In this document: positions 1 to 6,629 of the stretch, one piece after another
How the letters are laid out: each line of letters begins with the position of its first letter
Position numbering within the stretch: the first letter of the stretch is position 1
Source: an uncultured Clostridia bacterium
GTDB taxonomy: Bacteria; Bacillota; Clostridia; TANB77; CAG-508
DNA: 21,026 nt
Assembly: GCA_944393305.1 (NCBI GenBank)
Contig: CALXZS010000004.1
Span: forward strand, 1-21,026
Reading direction: 5' to 3'
The notes under the pieces: model-generated
The model's input: only the letters and a program-made list of their open reading frames with translations
Database searches by the model: none
Told to the model about the DNA's origin: nothing
Translations under genes and position numbers: made by a program

Positions 1-77
1 TATTTTTATTTTTTTATTTATTTTATTTTTTACATTATTTTTGTTTATTTTATTTAATTTATTTTTTATTTAATAAA

Positions 78-127
78 AAGTCAAAGTAAGACAGTTTATT
101 TCTAAACTAAATCTCGAACTTTGACTT
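78..127 (-). terminator. Terminator downstream of jag
   Basis: A perfect 10-bp inverted repeat (78-87 with 118-127) encloses a second perfect 6-bp hairpin (93-98 with 103-108). On the minus strand the outer stem is followed by a short T-run and AT-rich DNA, as expected for an intrinsic terminator of the leftward rpmH-to-jag operon, whose last stop codon is at 141-143. The 30-base loop is unusually large for a simple terminator, so the nested inner hairpin may matter. Bases 1-77 are almost pure A/T and hold nothing else I can support. Confidence 0.6.
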
Positions 128-140
128 CGATATTTTTTAT

Positions 141-818
141 TTATTTTTTATCTATTACTATTCTTCTTCTAGGATCTTCTCCAATACTATATGTTGTTAC
201 ATATTTACTATTTTGTAATTCCGTATGTATTATCTTCCTTTCATATGAAGACATCGGTTCTAAAACTATTTTTTTACCATTTCTTTTTACTGTTTTTTCT
301 AATTTTTTTGCTAATTCTTTTAATGTTTCTTCTCTTTTTTCCTTATACCCACCTATATCTACTAAAACTCTTACTCTATTTTGAGCGTCTTTATTTCCAA
401 TAGCAGATAATATTGTTTGTAATGCTTTTATTGTATCTCCTCTATACCCGATTAATTTTGTAGCATTATTTCCTTTTATTTCAATATTTATAGTTTTATC
501 TTCTTTTTTCATAGAATATTCAAGGTCACCAACTTGTTTTATAAATGTATTTAAAAAATTATTAATATTTTTTTCACATTTTTCTATATCTTCAGGTTTT
601 ACGTTTTCATCTTTATGCTTTTTTTCTTCATTTTTTTCATTTTTCAAAGTCATTTCAACTTTAACAACTCTAGGCTCTAAAATACTAAAAAAACTTCTTT
701 TTTCTTCACTTTCTAATATTCTGATCTCAACATCTTCTCTTCTGCATTTTAATTGTTTTAAACCTTTTTCTATTGCTTCTGTTGAAGTTTTACCTTCTAC
801 AATGATTGGTTTTTCCAT
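141..818 (-). CDS. jag: Jag/KhpB RNA-binding protein (Jag_N-KH-R3H)
   Basis: A 225-residue cytoplasmic RNA-binding protein of the Jag/KhpB (EloR) family. It shows the three expected parts in order: an N-terminal Jag_N domain (about residues 1-58, containing EGKTSTEAIEKGL and a SFFSILEPR segment), a KH domain (about 105-160, with GYRG as the GxxG nucleic-acid loop), and a C-terminal R3H domain (about 165-225, with SSYERKIIH and a final DPRRRIVI). A Lys/Glu-rich linker lies at about 60-80. The family binds RNA, partners KhpA and affects cell elongation and division in Firmicutes. It follows yidC by 4 bases and is the last gene of the leftward operon. Length and order are normal and nothing looks broken. 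Confidence 0.95.
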   Translation of the reverse strand: MEKPIIVEGKTSTEAIEKGLKQLKCRREDVEIRILESEEKRSFFSILEPRVVKVEMTLKNEKNEEKKHKDENVKPEDIEKCEKNINNFLNTFIKQVGDLEYSMKKEDKTINIEIKGNNATKLIGYRGDTIKALQTILSAIGNKDAQNRVRVLVDIGGYKEKREETLKELAKKLEKTVKRNGKKIVLEPMSSYERKIIHTELQNSKYVTTYSIGEDPRRRIVIDKK

Positions 819-822
819 TTAA

Positions 823-1701
823 TTATGCCTCCTCTTTTTTCATAACTTTATTAAGTATAAGCCTTTCACATAATTGTAATATATTTTTAACTAGCCAATA
901 TAAAGATAAACCTAAAGGTGCAATAACTGCAATAGCTATGGACATAATTGGCATCATATAATTCATACTATTGGTCATTTGTTGCATACTCTGCAATTGC
1001 TCATCCATCGTCTCTTCATTTTTTCCATCTGTAATAGCAACTTTCTTCTTTTTCATTTCTTTATCTAATTTTTCTTTTTCTCTCTGTTCTTTACTCTTAT
1101 TTAAATTCTGCATTATTTTAATATTAACAAAAGTTGTTACAACATATAAAATAGGAATTATTAATGATTTTATATCATTTAAATTTTGCATTGGAACTTT
1201 ACTTAAATCCAATCCTAAGAAATCCATATTTATATATACATTTTCATCTTCATCTGCTTTTTCTTCTATTATTTTTATCTCTGGATATGAAGTAGATTCT
1301 CCATTTTCAGTTATTTCTTGTTGATATTTTTCTAATAGTGCTGGATCCACTTTTTTCATATATGTAAGTGGTCTACTAACTAAATAAAACACTGATAAAA
1401 ACAATATTAATTGTATAATTGAACTTAAACATCCAGAAAAAGGACTTACTTTTTCTTTTTTATATAGTCCCATTACTTCTTGATTTAAAAGTTCTGGATT
1501 ATTTTTATATTTAACTTGTAATTTTTGCATTTCCTGTTGTATTTTTGCTGACTTTTTAAGTGATTTCTGTTGTTTTATAGAAAGTGGCAATAAAACAATT
1601 TGCAGTATAACAGAAAATATAATTATAGCCCAACCATAGTTTTGTAGCCACATATATAGGTAATTTAATAAATACCCAAATAGATTTGCTAAAAATCCCA
1701 T
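823..1701 (-). CDS. yidC: Membrane protein insertase YidC/Oxa1 family
   Basis: A 292-residue YidC/SpoIIIJ-type insertase that places proteins into the cytoplasmic membrane. The first core membrane helix (about 24-42) is followed by a basic cytoplasmic coiled hairpin (KQQKSLKKSAK onward, about 43-75), a second helix near 90-110, an acidic extracytoplasmic stretch (about 115-170), a third helix at about 178-198, a Lys-rich cytoplasmic segment, and C-terminal helices ending with GLSLYWLVKNILQL. There is no lipobox Cys near the N-terminus, unlike Bacillus SpoIIIJ. The groove arginine conserved in the family (Arg73 of SpoIIIJ) aligns with Gln34 here (motif VILQIVLLPL), which is odd. It lies between yidD and jag, 13 and 4 bases away, in one operon. 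Confidence 0.95.
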   Translation of the reverse strand: MGFLANLFGYLLNYLYMWLQNYGWAIIIFSVILQIVLLPLSIKQQKSLKKSAKIQQEMQKLQVKYKNNPELLNQEVMGLYKKEKVSPFSGCLSSIIQLILFLSVFYLVSRPLTYMKKVDPALLEKYQQEITENGESTSYPEIKIIEEKADEDENVYINMDFLGLDLSKVPMQNLNDIKSLIIPILYVVTTFVNIKIMQNLNKSKEQREKEKLDKEMKKKKVAITDGKNEETMDEQLQSMQQMTNSMNYMMPIMSIAIAVIAPLGLSLYWLVKNILQLCERLILNKVMKKEEA

Positions 1702-1714
1702 TATTTATCTCCCT

Positions 1715-1933
1715 TCATTTTAATGGATCATATCCTCCCTTTGAAAAAGGATTGCATTTTAATATTCTTTTAATTCCTAAAAATAGACCTTTTATACATC
1801 CATATTTCTCAATTGCTTGTTTCATATATTCAGAACAAGTGGGATAATATTTACAATTAATTCCCACACTTGTAAAGCATGGAGAAATCCATTTTTGATA
1901 AATTTTAATTAACCATATTAGAAATTTTTTCAT
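1715..1933 (-). CDS. yidD: Membrane protein insertion efficiency factor YidD
   Basis: A 72-residue YidD-family protein (DUF37/haemolytic domain). It has the typical short hydrophobic/amphipathic N-terminus (FLIWLIKIYQKWISP), the conserved cysteine-containing core CKYYPTCSEYMKQAIEKYG and the C-terminal RILKCNPFSKGGYDP motif. The family is membrane-associated through an amphipathic helix and is thought to help YidC-dependent insertion. Its start overlaps the 3' end of rnpA by 29 bases and it is followed by yidC, the classic rnpA-yidD-yidC order, so translation is probably coupled. Confidence 0.95.
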   Translation of the reverse strand: MKKFLIWLIKIYQKWISPCFTSVGINCKYYPTCSEYMKQAIEKYGCIKGLFLGIKRILKCNPFSKGGYDPLK

Positions 1934-2270
1934 TTTTCAATCCTGAATTTAAAAATATTCTCCTCATATCTTCACAAATAATAGAATAAGATAATTCTTC
2001 AATATCTGCTTTTTTATTCCATATAATAACTATATCATAACCACTATTACAATTTTTTATATTTTTTTGATACACAGCCCTTATAACTCTTTTTATTCTA
2101 TTTCTTTTTACTGCATTACATAATTTAGAACTTAAAGCAATACCTAATCTATTATATTTTAGCCTATTTTTCATAACATAAACAATTATTTGATTACCTA
2201 CAAAATATTTTCCTCTATTAAAAACATTTTTAAACTCATAATTCATTTTTAATGTACTTATTTTTTTCAT
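1905..2270 (-). CDS. rnpA: Ribonuclease P protein component
   Basis: The protein subunit of RNase P, which with the catalytic RNA matures the 5' ends of tRNAs. The family core is clear: an N-terminal NRGKYFVGN segment, then the RNA-binding motif KRNRIKRVIRAVYQ and the substrate-groove residues around RLGIALSSKLCNAVKRN. I place the start at the second of two in-frame ATGs (2270, giving 121 residues). An AAGG Shine-Dalgarno sits nine bases before that ATG but only three before the alternative at 2276, which would add two residues. The gene lies directly behind an intrinsic terminator after rpmH, so its expression needs read-through. It overlaps yidD by 29 bases. Confidence 0.93.
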   Translation of the reverse strand: MKKISTLKMNYEFKNVFNRGKYFVGNQIIVYVMKNRLKYNRLGIALSSKLCNAVKRNRIKRVIRAVYQKNIKNCNSGYDIVIIWNKKADIEELSYSIICEDMRRIFLNSGLKNEKISNMVN

Positions 2271-2281
2271 AACCATATACC

Positions 2282-2310
2282 TTAAAAAAGGTCACCATAT
2301 ATTGTGACCT
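2282..2310 (-). terminator. Intrinsic terminator/attenuator between rpmH and rnpA
   Basis: A perfect 7-bp stem (AGGTCAC at 2289-2295 pairing with GTGACCT at 2304-2310) with an 8-base loop is followed, on the minus strand, by TTTTTT. It lies 15 bases after the rpmH stop. The rnpA ribosome binding site begins straight after the T-run. It probably lets most transcripts end after rpmH, giving much L34 and little RnpA. Confidence 0.8.
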
Positions 2311-2324
2311 CAACAAAAAGTGCC

Positions 2325-2459
2325 TTACGCGCTTAATTTTTTTCTTCCTTTTGCACGTCTTGCTTTTAATACATTTCTACCTTGTCTTGTAGACATTCTT
2401 TTCATAAATCCATGCTCTTTTTTAGTTTGTCTATTTTTTGGTTGATAAGTTCTTTTCAT
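2325..2459 (-). CDS. rpmH: 50S ribosomal protein L34
   Basis: A 44-residue, very basic protein with the complete L34 sequence pattern: MKRTYQPKNRQ at the start, the central HGFMKRMSTRQGRNVLKARR and the C-terminal KGRKKLSA. It is a small structural protein of the large ribosomal subunit. The ATG follows a strong GGAGGTG site. It is the first gene of the leftward operon, with a promoter at 2512-2541, and is separated from rnpA by an intrinsic terminator. It is divergent from dnaA, as in most Firmicutes. Confidence 0.97.
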   Translation of the reverse strand: MKRTYQPKNRQTKKEHGFMKRMSTRQGRNVLKARRAKGRKKLSA

Positions 2460-2511
2460 TTATATTGCACCTCCAATTCTATTGCAAAAATATTATTCAA
2501 TCGTAATACCT

Positions 2512-2541
2512 ATTATAACCCTAAAGCACCAATTATGTCAA
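2512..2541 (-). promoter_or_regulatory. Sigma-A-type promoter of the rpmH operon
   Basis: On the minus strand a consensus TTGACA (2541-2536) is followed after 18 bases by a consensus TATAAT (2517-2512). Transcription would begin near 2505, leaving a leader of about 45 bases before rpmH. No other good promoter is visible between rpmH and dnaA on this strand. Confidence 0.8.
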
Positions 2542-2583
2542 TAGAATCAGCTTAAATTTTTTTTTAATTTATTCCATTTTTAC

Positions 2584-2613
2584 TTGACTAATTATGACAA
2601 TTTTTGATATTAT
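2584..2613 (+). promoter_or_regulatory. Probable dnaA promoter
   Basis: TTGACT (2584-2589) is followed after 18 bases by TATTAT (2608-2613), a good sigma-A match divergent from the rpmH promoter. The transcript would carry a leader of about 115 bases that contains the inverted DnaA-box palindrome at 2665-2696, so DnaA could act on its own gene. Confidence 0.6.
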
Positions 2614-2664
2614 TATAGCAAAATATGAGATTAAAATATACTAAAGAAAATGTTATTTAAGGAG

Positions 2665-2696
2665 TTTTCCACAATTTATGCATAAATTGTGGATAT
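2665..2696. promoter_or_regulatory. Inverted DnaA-box palindrome in the dnaA leader
   Basis: Two DnaA boxes face each other 14 bases apart: TTTTCCACA (2665-2673) and, inverted, TGTGGATAT (2688-2696). The inner 26 bases (2668-2693) are a perfect palindrome centred on ATGCAT. It ends 41 bases before the dnaA start and in RNA would form a hairpin in the leader. It strongly resembles the element at 5527-5558. A role in DnaA autoregulation is inferred. Confidence 0.7.
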
Positions 2697-2737
2697 TAAA
2701 TAACTTTTTTATTTTTGCAATTAAGGGGTTGAAGCAG

Positions 2738-4072
2738 ATGTCAAGCGAAAATCTAAAAGAACTATGGAGTAAAGCAAAAGAACTTTTAAAAGATGAAACA
2801 ACAGTAATTACATATCAAACATGGATTCAGCCACTAGAGCTAAAGAGCGTTAATAACAACGTTATAGTTTTAGTTGCTTCAAACCCATTTCAAAAAGATA
2901 CCATTGAATCAAGGTATCTAACTTTGTTGACCAATACATTTAATTTTATAACTAATAAAAAATGTAATGTAATGATTAAATTAAAAGATGAAGAAGATGA
3001 AATTCAAAATAGTGTAAAGCCTATTGCAAATAATAAAAATTTAATTAATTCAGGTTTAAACCCTAAATATACTTTTGATACTTTTGTTGTTGGAAGTAAT
3101 AATAAATTTGCTCAAGCAGCAGCAATGGGTGTAGCAGACAATCCAGGTTCAAAATATAATCCATTTTTCATTTATGGTGGAGTAGGTCTTGGAAAAACTC
3201 ACTTAATGCATGCAATTGGTAATCAAATTTTAATGAATAACCCTAATTTAAATATTTTATATGTAACATCAGAAACATTTACTAATCAATTAATAAATGC
3301 ACTTCGTGACCAAGCAACAGAAAAATTTAGAGAAAAATATAGAAATATTGATGTTTTATTAATAGATGATATTCAATTCATTGCTAATAAAAAAAGTACG
3401 CAAGAAGAATTTTTCCACACTTTTAACACACTTTATGAATCTGGAAAACAAATTGTATTATCAAGTGATAAACCACCAAAAGATATAGAACTTCTTGAAG
3501 ATAGGCTTAAATCCAGATTTGATTGGGGATTGATTGCAGACATATCTAACCCAGATTTTGAAACTAGATTAGCTATTTTAAGAAAGAAAACACAATTAGA
3601 TAATATTATTATTGATGATGAAATATTATCTGCAATTGCAACAAGAGTGGATACAAATATTAGAGAATTAGAAGGTACTCTTAATAAATTAATTGCAAAA
3701 GCGTCATTAACAGGTAGTCCAATAACAATGGAAATGACAGAAAGAGCAATAAATGATATTGTAGCAAAACAAGATAAAGTTATATCTTCAGAATACATAC
3801 AAGATGTAGTAGGGAAGTATTTTAGCGTATCTCCAGCTGATTTAAGAGGAGCAAAAAGGTCTAATGATGTAACTTTTCCTAGACAAATTGCAATGTACTT
3901 ATGTAGAAATGTTGCTCAGATGTCATTACCTCAAATAGGTATTGATTTTGGTAAAAGAGATCATACCACAGTAATGCATGCTTGCAATAAAATAGAAAAA
4001 GAAATTAAAACAAATTCCAACACAAGATTAATTGTGGAAAGTGTGAAAAACATCCTACTTTCCGACAAATAG
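2738..4072 (+). CDS. dnaA: Chromosomal replication initiator DnaA
   Basis: A 444-residue DnaA, the AAA+ initiator that binds DnaA boxes, opens oriC and recruits the helicase. Domain I (about 1-85) carries LWSKAKELL and TYQTWIQPLEL. A short variable linker leads to the AAA+ domain with Walker A GGVGLGKTH (about 147-155), Walker B LLIDDIQFI (about 205-213) and the arginine-containing RLKSRFDWGL segment. Domain IV ends with the DNA-binding signature GKRDHTTVMHACNKIEKE (about 405-422). I chose the ATG at 2738 because AAGGGG lies nine bases upstream and the protein then begins like other DnaA proteins. An in-frame ATG at 2678 falls inside the DnaA-box palindrome and has no ribosome binding site. 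Confidence 0.98.
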   Translation: MSSENLKELWSKAKELLKDETTVITYQTWIQPLELKSVNNNVIVLVASNPFQKDTIESRYLTLLTNTFNFITNKKCNVMIKLKDEEDEIQNSVKPIANNKNLINSGLNPKYTFDTFVVGSNNKFAQAAAMGVADNPGSKYNPFFIYGGVGLGKTHLMHAIGNQILMNNPNLNILYVTSETFTNQLINALRDQATEKFREKYRNIDVLLIDDIQFIANKKSTQEEFFHTFNTLYESGKQIVLSSDKPPKDIELLEDRLKSRFDWGLIADISNPDFETRLAILRKKTQLDNIIIDDEILSAIATRVDTNIRELEGTLNKLIAKASLTGSPITMEMTERAINDIVAKQDKVISSEYIQDVVGKYFSVSPADLRGAKRSNDVTFPRQIAMYLCRNVAQMSLPQIGIDFGKRDHTTVMHACNKIEKEIKTNSNTRLIVESVKNILLSDK

Positions 4073-4154
4073 TTGCAACAACTGACAAAAGTAGTCATTA
4101 GTAAAATTTATGTTTGGAGAATCAATGTTTGATACCACATAGGTGTAATTCTTC

Positions 4155-4392
4155 TTACGGAACAGCCACATTGGTTATCCACAGGGTACCTGTGAATAAC
4201 CTGTGGAAAAGATGTGGATAATTCAAAATGTGGACAACTTTTTGAATTGTGTGGATAAAATTCAAAGTTATCCACAGAGTTATCCACACCTATTTCCGTA
4301 GGGATTCAAGGCTTTTGATGAGTTATCAACACAATCCACATATACTATTACTACTACTACTATAAATATTTATATTATATAAAAGAAGGAGA
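4155..4392. other. Chromosomal replication origin (oriC) with DnaA-box cluster
   Basis: The 329-base gap between dnaA and dnaN holds a dense DnaA-box array. Rightward TTATCCACA boxes are at 4175-4183, 4268-4276 and 4280-4288, with TTATCAACA at 4323-4331 and a weak CAATCCACA at 4332-4340. Inverted boxes are at 4191-4199 (TGTGAATAA), 4202-4210 (TGTGGAAAA), 4213-4221 and 4250-4258 (TGTGGATAA), and 4229-4237 (TGTGGACAA). The array is followed by a DnaA-trio and an A/T-only stretch (about 4361-4384), the likely unwinding element. A 7-bp inverted repeat (TACGGAA at 4156-4162, TTCCGTA at 4294-4300) flanks the main box block. Bases 4073-4154 show nothing recognisable. Confidence 0.95.
4344..4364 (+). 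other. DnaA-trio element and start of the unwinding region
   Basis: Immediately after the last DnaA boxes, seven consecutive trinucleotides read ACT ATT ACT ACT ACT ACT ATA. This is the pattern described for bacterial DnaA-trios, where DnaA is loaded onto single-stranded DNA next to the duplex boxes. The following bases to 4384 are A/T only, then the dnaN ribosome binding site begins. Polarity and position match the Bacillus subtilis arrangement. Confidence 0.8.
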
Positions 4393-4401
4393 AAAAAGAA
4401 G

Positions 4402-5526
4402 ATGAAAATTATTTGTGAAAAGGAAAAAATCCTTAAAGCCCTTAATTCCGTAACAAAAGCTGTCGCTGTTAGAACAACAATGCCTATATTAGAAGGTATA
4501 TTAATTCAAACAAATGAAAATGATATAAAATTAACATGTTATGATTTAGAATTAGGTATAGAATATATTATTAAAGATTGTAATGTACAAGAACAAGGTG
4601 CAACAGTTGTAAATGCAATAATGTTTAGTGAAATAATTAGAAAATTACCAGATACAGAAATAAAAATAGAAGTAAATGAAAAAAATTTATTGGTAATAGA
4701 ATGTGAAGGTTCTTTATATAAATTAGCAACAATGAATCCAGAAGAATTTCCAGAATTACCAGAAATAAATGTTGAAAATTCTATTGAAATAGAACAAAAT
4801 ACATTAAAAGATATGATTAGGAAAACAATATTTGCAATAAGTACAGAAGAAAATAGACCTATATTTACAGGATGTTTATTTGAAGTAAAATCAAATAAAC
4901 TAAATGTTGTTGCAGTTGATGGATTTAGATTAGCATGGAAAAGTAAATTTTTACAAACAAAAACTAATGATTTTTCTGCTGTTATTCCAGGAAGAACATT
5001 AACTGAAATAAATAAAATATTAACAGATTCTTTTGAAATAGTAAAAATAGGATTATCTAAAAACCAAGCATTATTTGAAATAGAAAATTGTAAAATAGTA
5101 ACTAGACTTTTAGATGGAGAATTTTTAAATTATTCAAGTGTTTTACCTCAAAAATGGGAAACAAGAGTAAGAGTAAATAGAAGTTCTATATTAAATTGTT
5201 TTGAAAGAATAAGTCTTATTTCATCATCTAGTATTGAAAAAGAAAAAAAATATCCTGTTAAAATTACAGTTGATGTTGGAAAAATTACAATTTCTTGTAC
5301 TAACCAAACTGGTGACGCAAAAGAAGAGTTATATGTTACAACTGAAGGAAAGAATTTAGAGGCAGGATTTAATCCAAAATATTTCCTAGATGTTTTAAGA
5401 TCTATTGATGATGAAGAAGTATTTATAGATTTTGGAACAAGTATTTCACCATGTATTGTAAGAAGTATTGAAGAAACTGGTGATTATAAATATATGATTT
5501 TACCAATACGTTTAAAAAATGAATAG
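4402..5526 (+). CDS. dnaN: DNA polymerase III beta sliding clamp
   Basis: A 374-residue beta clamp that encircles DNA and tethers the replicative polymerase. It shows the usual three-fold clamp structure over its full length, with recognisable family segments: TTMPILEGILI near residues 27-37, the second-domain ENRPIFTGCLFE and AVDGFRLAW (about 150-178), and a C-terminal ending YKYMILPIRL that matches the hydrophobic-pocket tail. The length is normal (about 365-380). The ATG follows GAAGGAG. It lies directly after oriC and its stop abuts the DnaA-box palindrome before recF. No S4-domain yaaA gene follows, unlike Bacillus. Confidence 0.98.
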   Translation: MKIICEKEKILKALNSVTKAVAVRTTMPILEGILIQTNENDIKLTCYDLELGIEYIIKDCNVQEQGATVVNAIMFSEIIRKLPDTEIKIEVNEKNLLVIECEGSLYKLATMNPEEFPELPEINVENSIEIEQNTLKDMIRKTIFAISTEENRPIFTGCLFEVKSNKLNVVAVDGFRLAWKSKFLQTKTNDFSAVIPGRTLTEINKILTDSFEIVKIGLSKNQALFEIENCKIVTRLLDGEFLNYSSVLPQKWETRVRVNRSSILNCFERISLISSSSIEKEKKYPVKITVDVGKITISCTNQTGDAKEELYVTTEGKNLEAGFNPKYFLDVLRSIDDEEVFIDFGTSISPCIVRSIEETGDYKYMILPIRLKNE

Positions 5527-5558
5527 TTATCCACATATTATGCATAACATGTGGATAA
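5527..5558. promoter_or_regulatory. Inverted perfect DnaA-box pair between dnaN and recF
   Basis: Perfect TTATCCACA (5527-5535) and inverted TGTGGATAA (5550-5558) boxes are separated by 14 bases centred on TTATGCATAA. It starts right after the dnaN stop and ends 13 bases before the recF start. Spacing, orientation and centre match the element at 2665-2696 (26 of 32 positions identical by eye). It may regulate recF, terminate or roadblock transcription, or be a second DnaA-binding locus; these roles are inferred. Confidence 0.7.
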
Positions 5559-5571
5559 AACTGGAGATAAA

Positions 5572-6618
5572 ATGTATATAGACAATTTAAAAATACAAAA
5601 TTTTAGAAATTATGAATATCAAGAAATAAATTTAGAAAATAAAATTAATATTTTTTATGGAGATAATGCGCAAGGAAAGACAAATATTATAGAATCTATA
5701 TTTCTTTCTGCTTTTGGAAAATCTTTTAGAACAAATAAAGATAAAGAATTAATAAAAAAAGGAGAAGATTTTCTAAAAATACAAACTCATTTTCAAAAAA
5801 AAGATAGAGATGGAAAAGTAAGAATAGAAATATCAGATAAAAAAAATGTCTTTTTAAATGATGTAAAATTAAAAAAGCTTAGTGAACTTTTAGGAAATAT
5901 TAATTTAGTAATATTTACACCAGATGATATTAATTTATTAAAAAGTGGACCTAATTTGCGAAGAAAGTTTTTAGATATGATGATTGGACAACTAAGACCA
6001 GCCTATGTTTTAAATCTTAATTTATATTTAAAAACTTTAGAACAAAGAAATAATTTTTTAAAACAAAATGTAAGAAACGAAGAAATGCTTGAAATATGGG
6101 ATGAAAAACTTGCAGATTATGGTACGAAAGTATATTTTTACAGAAAAGAATTTTTAGAAAAAATTAAAGAAAAAATAGTAGATATTCATTCAGAAATAAC
6201 AAATGAAAAAATAGATATAAAATATTTATCAAATTGTGAAAGTAAAGAAATATTTTTAAATAATCTAAAAAAACAAAGAAAAATAGATTATATTAAAGGA
6301 TATACTAATTCAGGCGTTCATAGAGATGATTTTTCTATTTATATAAATGGTGAGCCAGTAAATATATATGGCTCGCAAGGACAAAATAGAACAGCCATAT
6401 TATCTTTAAAATTAGCAGAATTAAATGTTATTTATGATGAAATACAAGAATATCCTATTTTGCTATTAGATGATTTTATGTCTGAATTAGATGAAAAAAG
6501 AATTTCTAATTTTTTAAATAATATTAAAAATATACAAGTCATTATAACTTGTACAAAAAATATTGAAATTAATAATAGTATTTCGTACAATATTGTAAAA
6601 GGAAAAATTATTAAATAA
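5572..6618 (+). CDS. recF: DNA replication and repair protein RecF
   Basis: A 348-residue SMC-like ATPase that helps load RecA at gapped DNA. It begins with the family signature MYIDNLKIQNFRNY, then Walker A GDNAQGKTNI (about 30-39), an ABC-type signature region around GSQGQNR (about 265-271) and Walker B LLLDDFMSELDE (about 297-308). I chose the ATG at 5572, preceded by GGAG, over an in-frame GTG at 5551 that lies inside the inverted DnaA box and would add seven non-family residues. Length is slightly below the usual 360-370. It follows dnaN and precedes the polyprenyl synthase gene by 11 bases. Confidence 0.96.
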   Translation: MYIDNLKIQNFRNYEYQEINLENKINIFYGDNAQGKTNIIESIFLSAFGKSFRTNKDKELIKKGEDFLKIQTHFQKKDRDGKVRIEISDKKNVFLNDVKLKKLSELLGNINLVIFTPDDINLLKSGPNLRRKFLDMMIGQLRPAYVLNLNLYLKTLEQRNNFLKQNVRNEEMLEIWDEKLADYGTKVYFYRKEFLEKIKEKIVDIHSEITNEKIDIKYLSNCESKEIFLNNLKKQRKIDYIKGYTNSGVHRDDFSIYINGEPVNIYGSQGQNRTAILSLKLAELNVIYDEIQEYPILLLDDFMSELDEKRISNFLNNIKNIQVIITCTKNIEINNSISYNIVKGKIIK

Positions 6619-6629
6619 AGGAAATTAAA

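Noticed and set aside
1..77. Possible second AT-rich unwinding element at the window edge
   Set aside because: No DnaA boxes are nearby, and simple A/T-rich intergenic DNA downstream of the jag terminator explains it.
2678..2737. In-frame upstream ATG for dnaA
   Set aside because: It lies inside the DnaA-box palindrome, has no ribosome binding site and would add 20 residues unlike any DnaA N-terminus.
4111..4143. Ten-codon open frame in the dnaA-dnaN gap as a leader peptide
   Set aside because: There is no good ribosome binding site and no attenuator structure behind it.
5551..5571. GTG start for recF
   Set aside because: It overlaps the inverted DnaA box and lacks a Shine-Dalgarno; the family signature begins at the ATG at 5572, which has GGAG before it.
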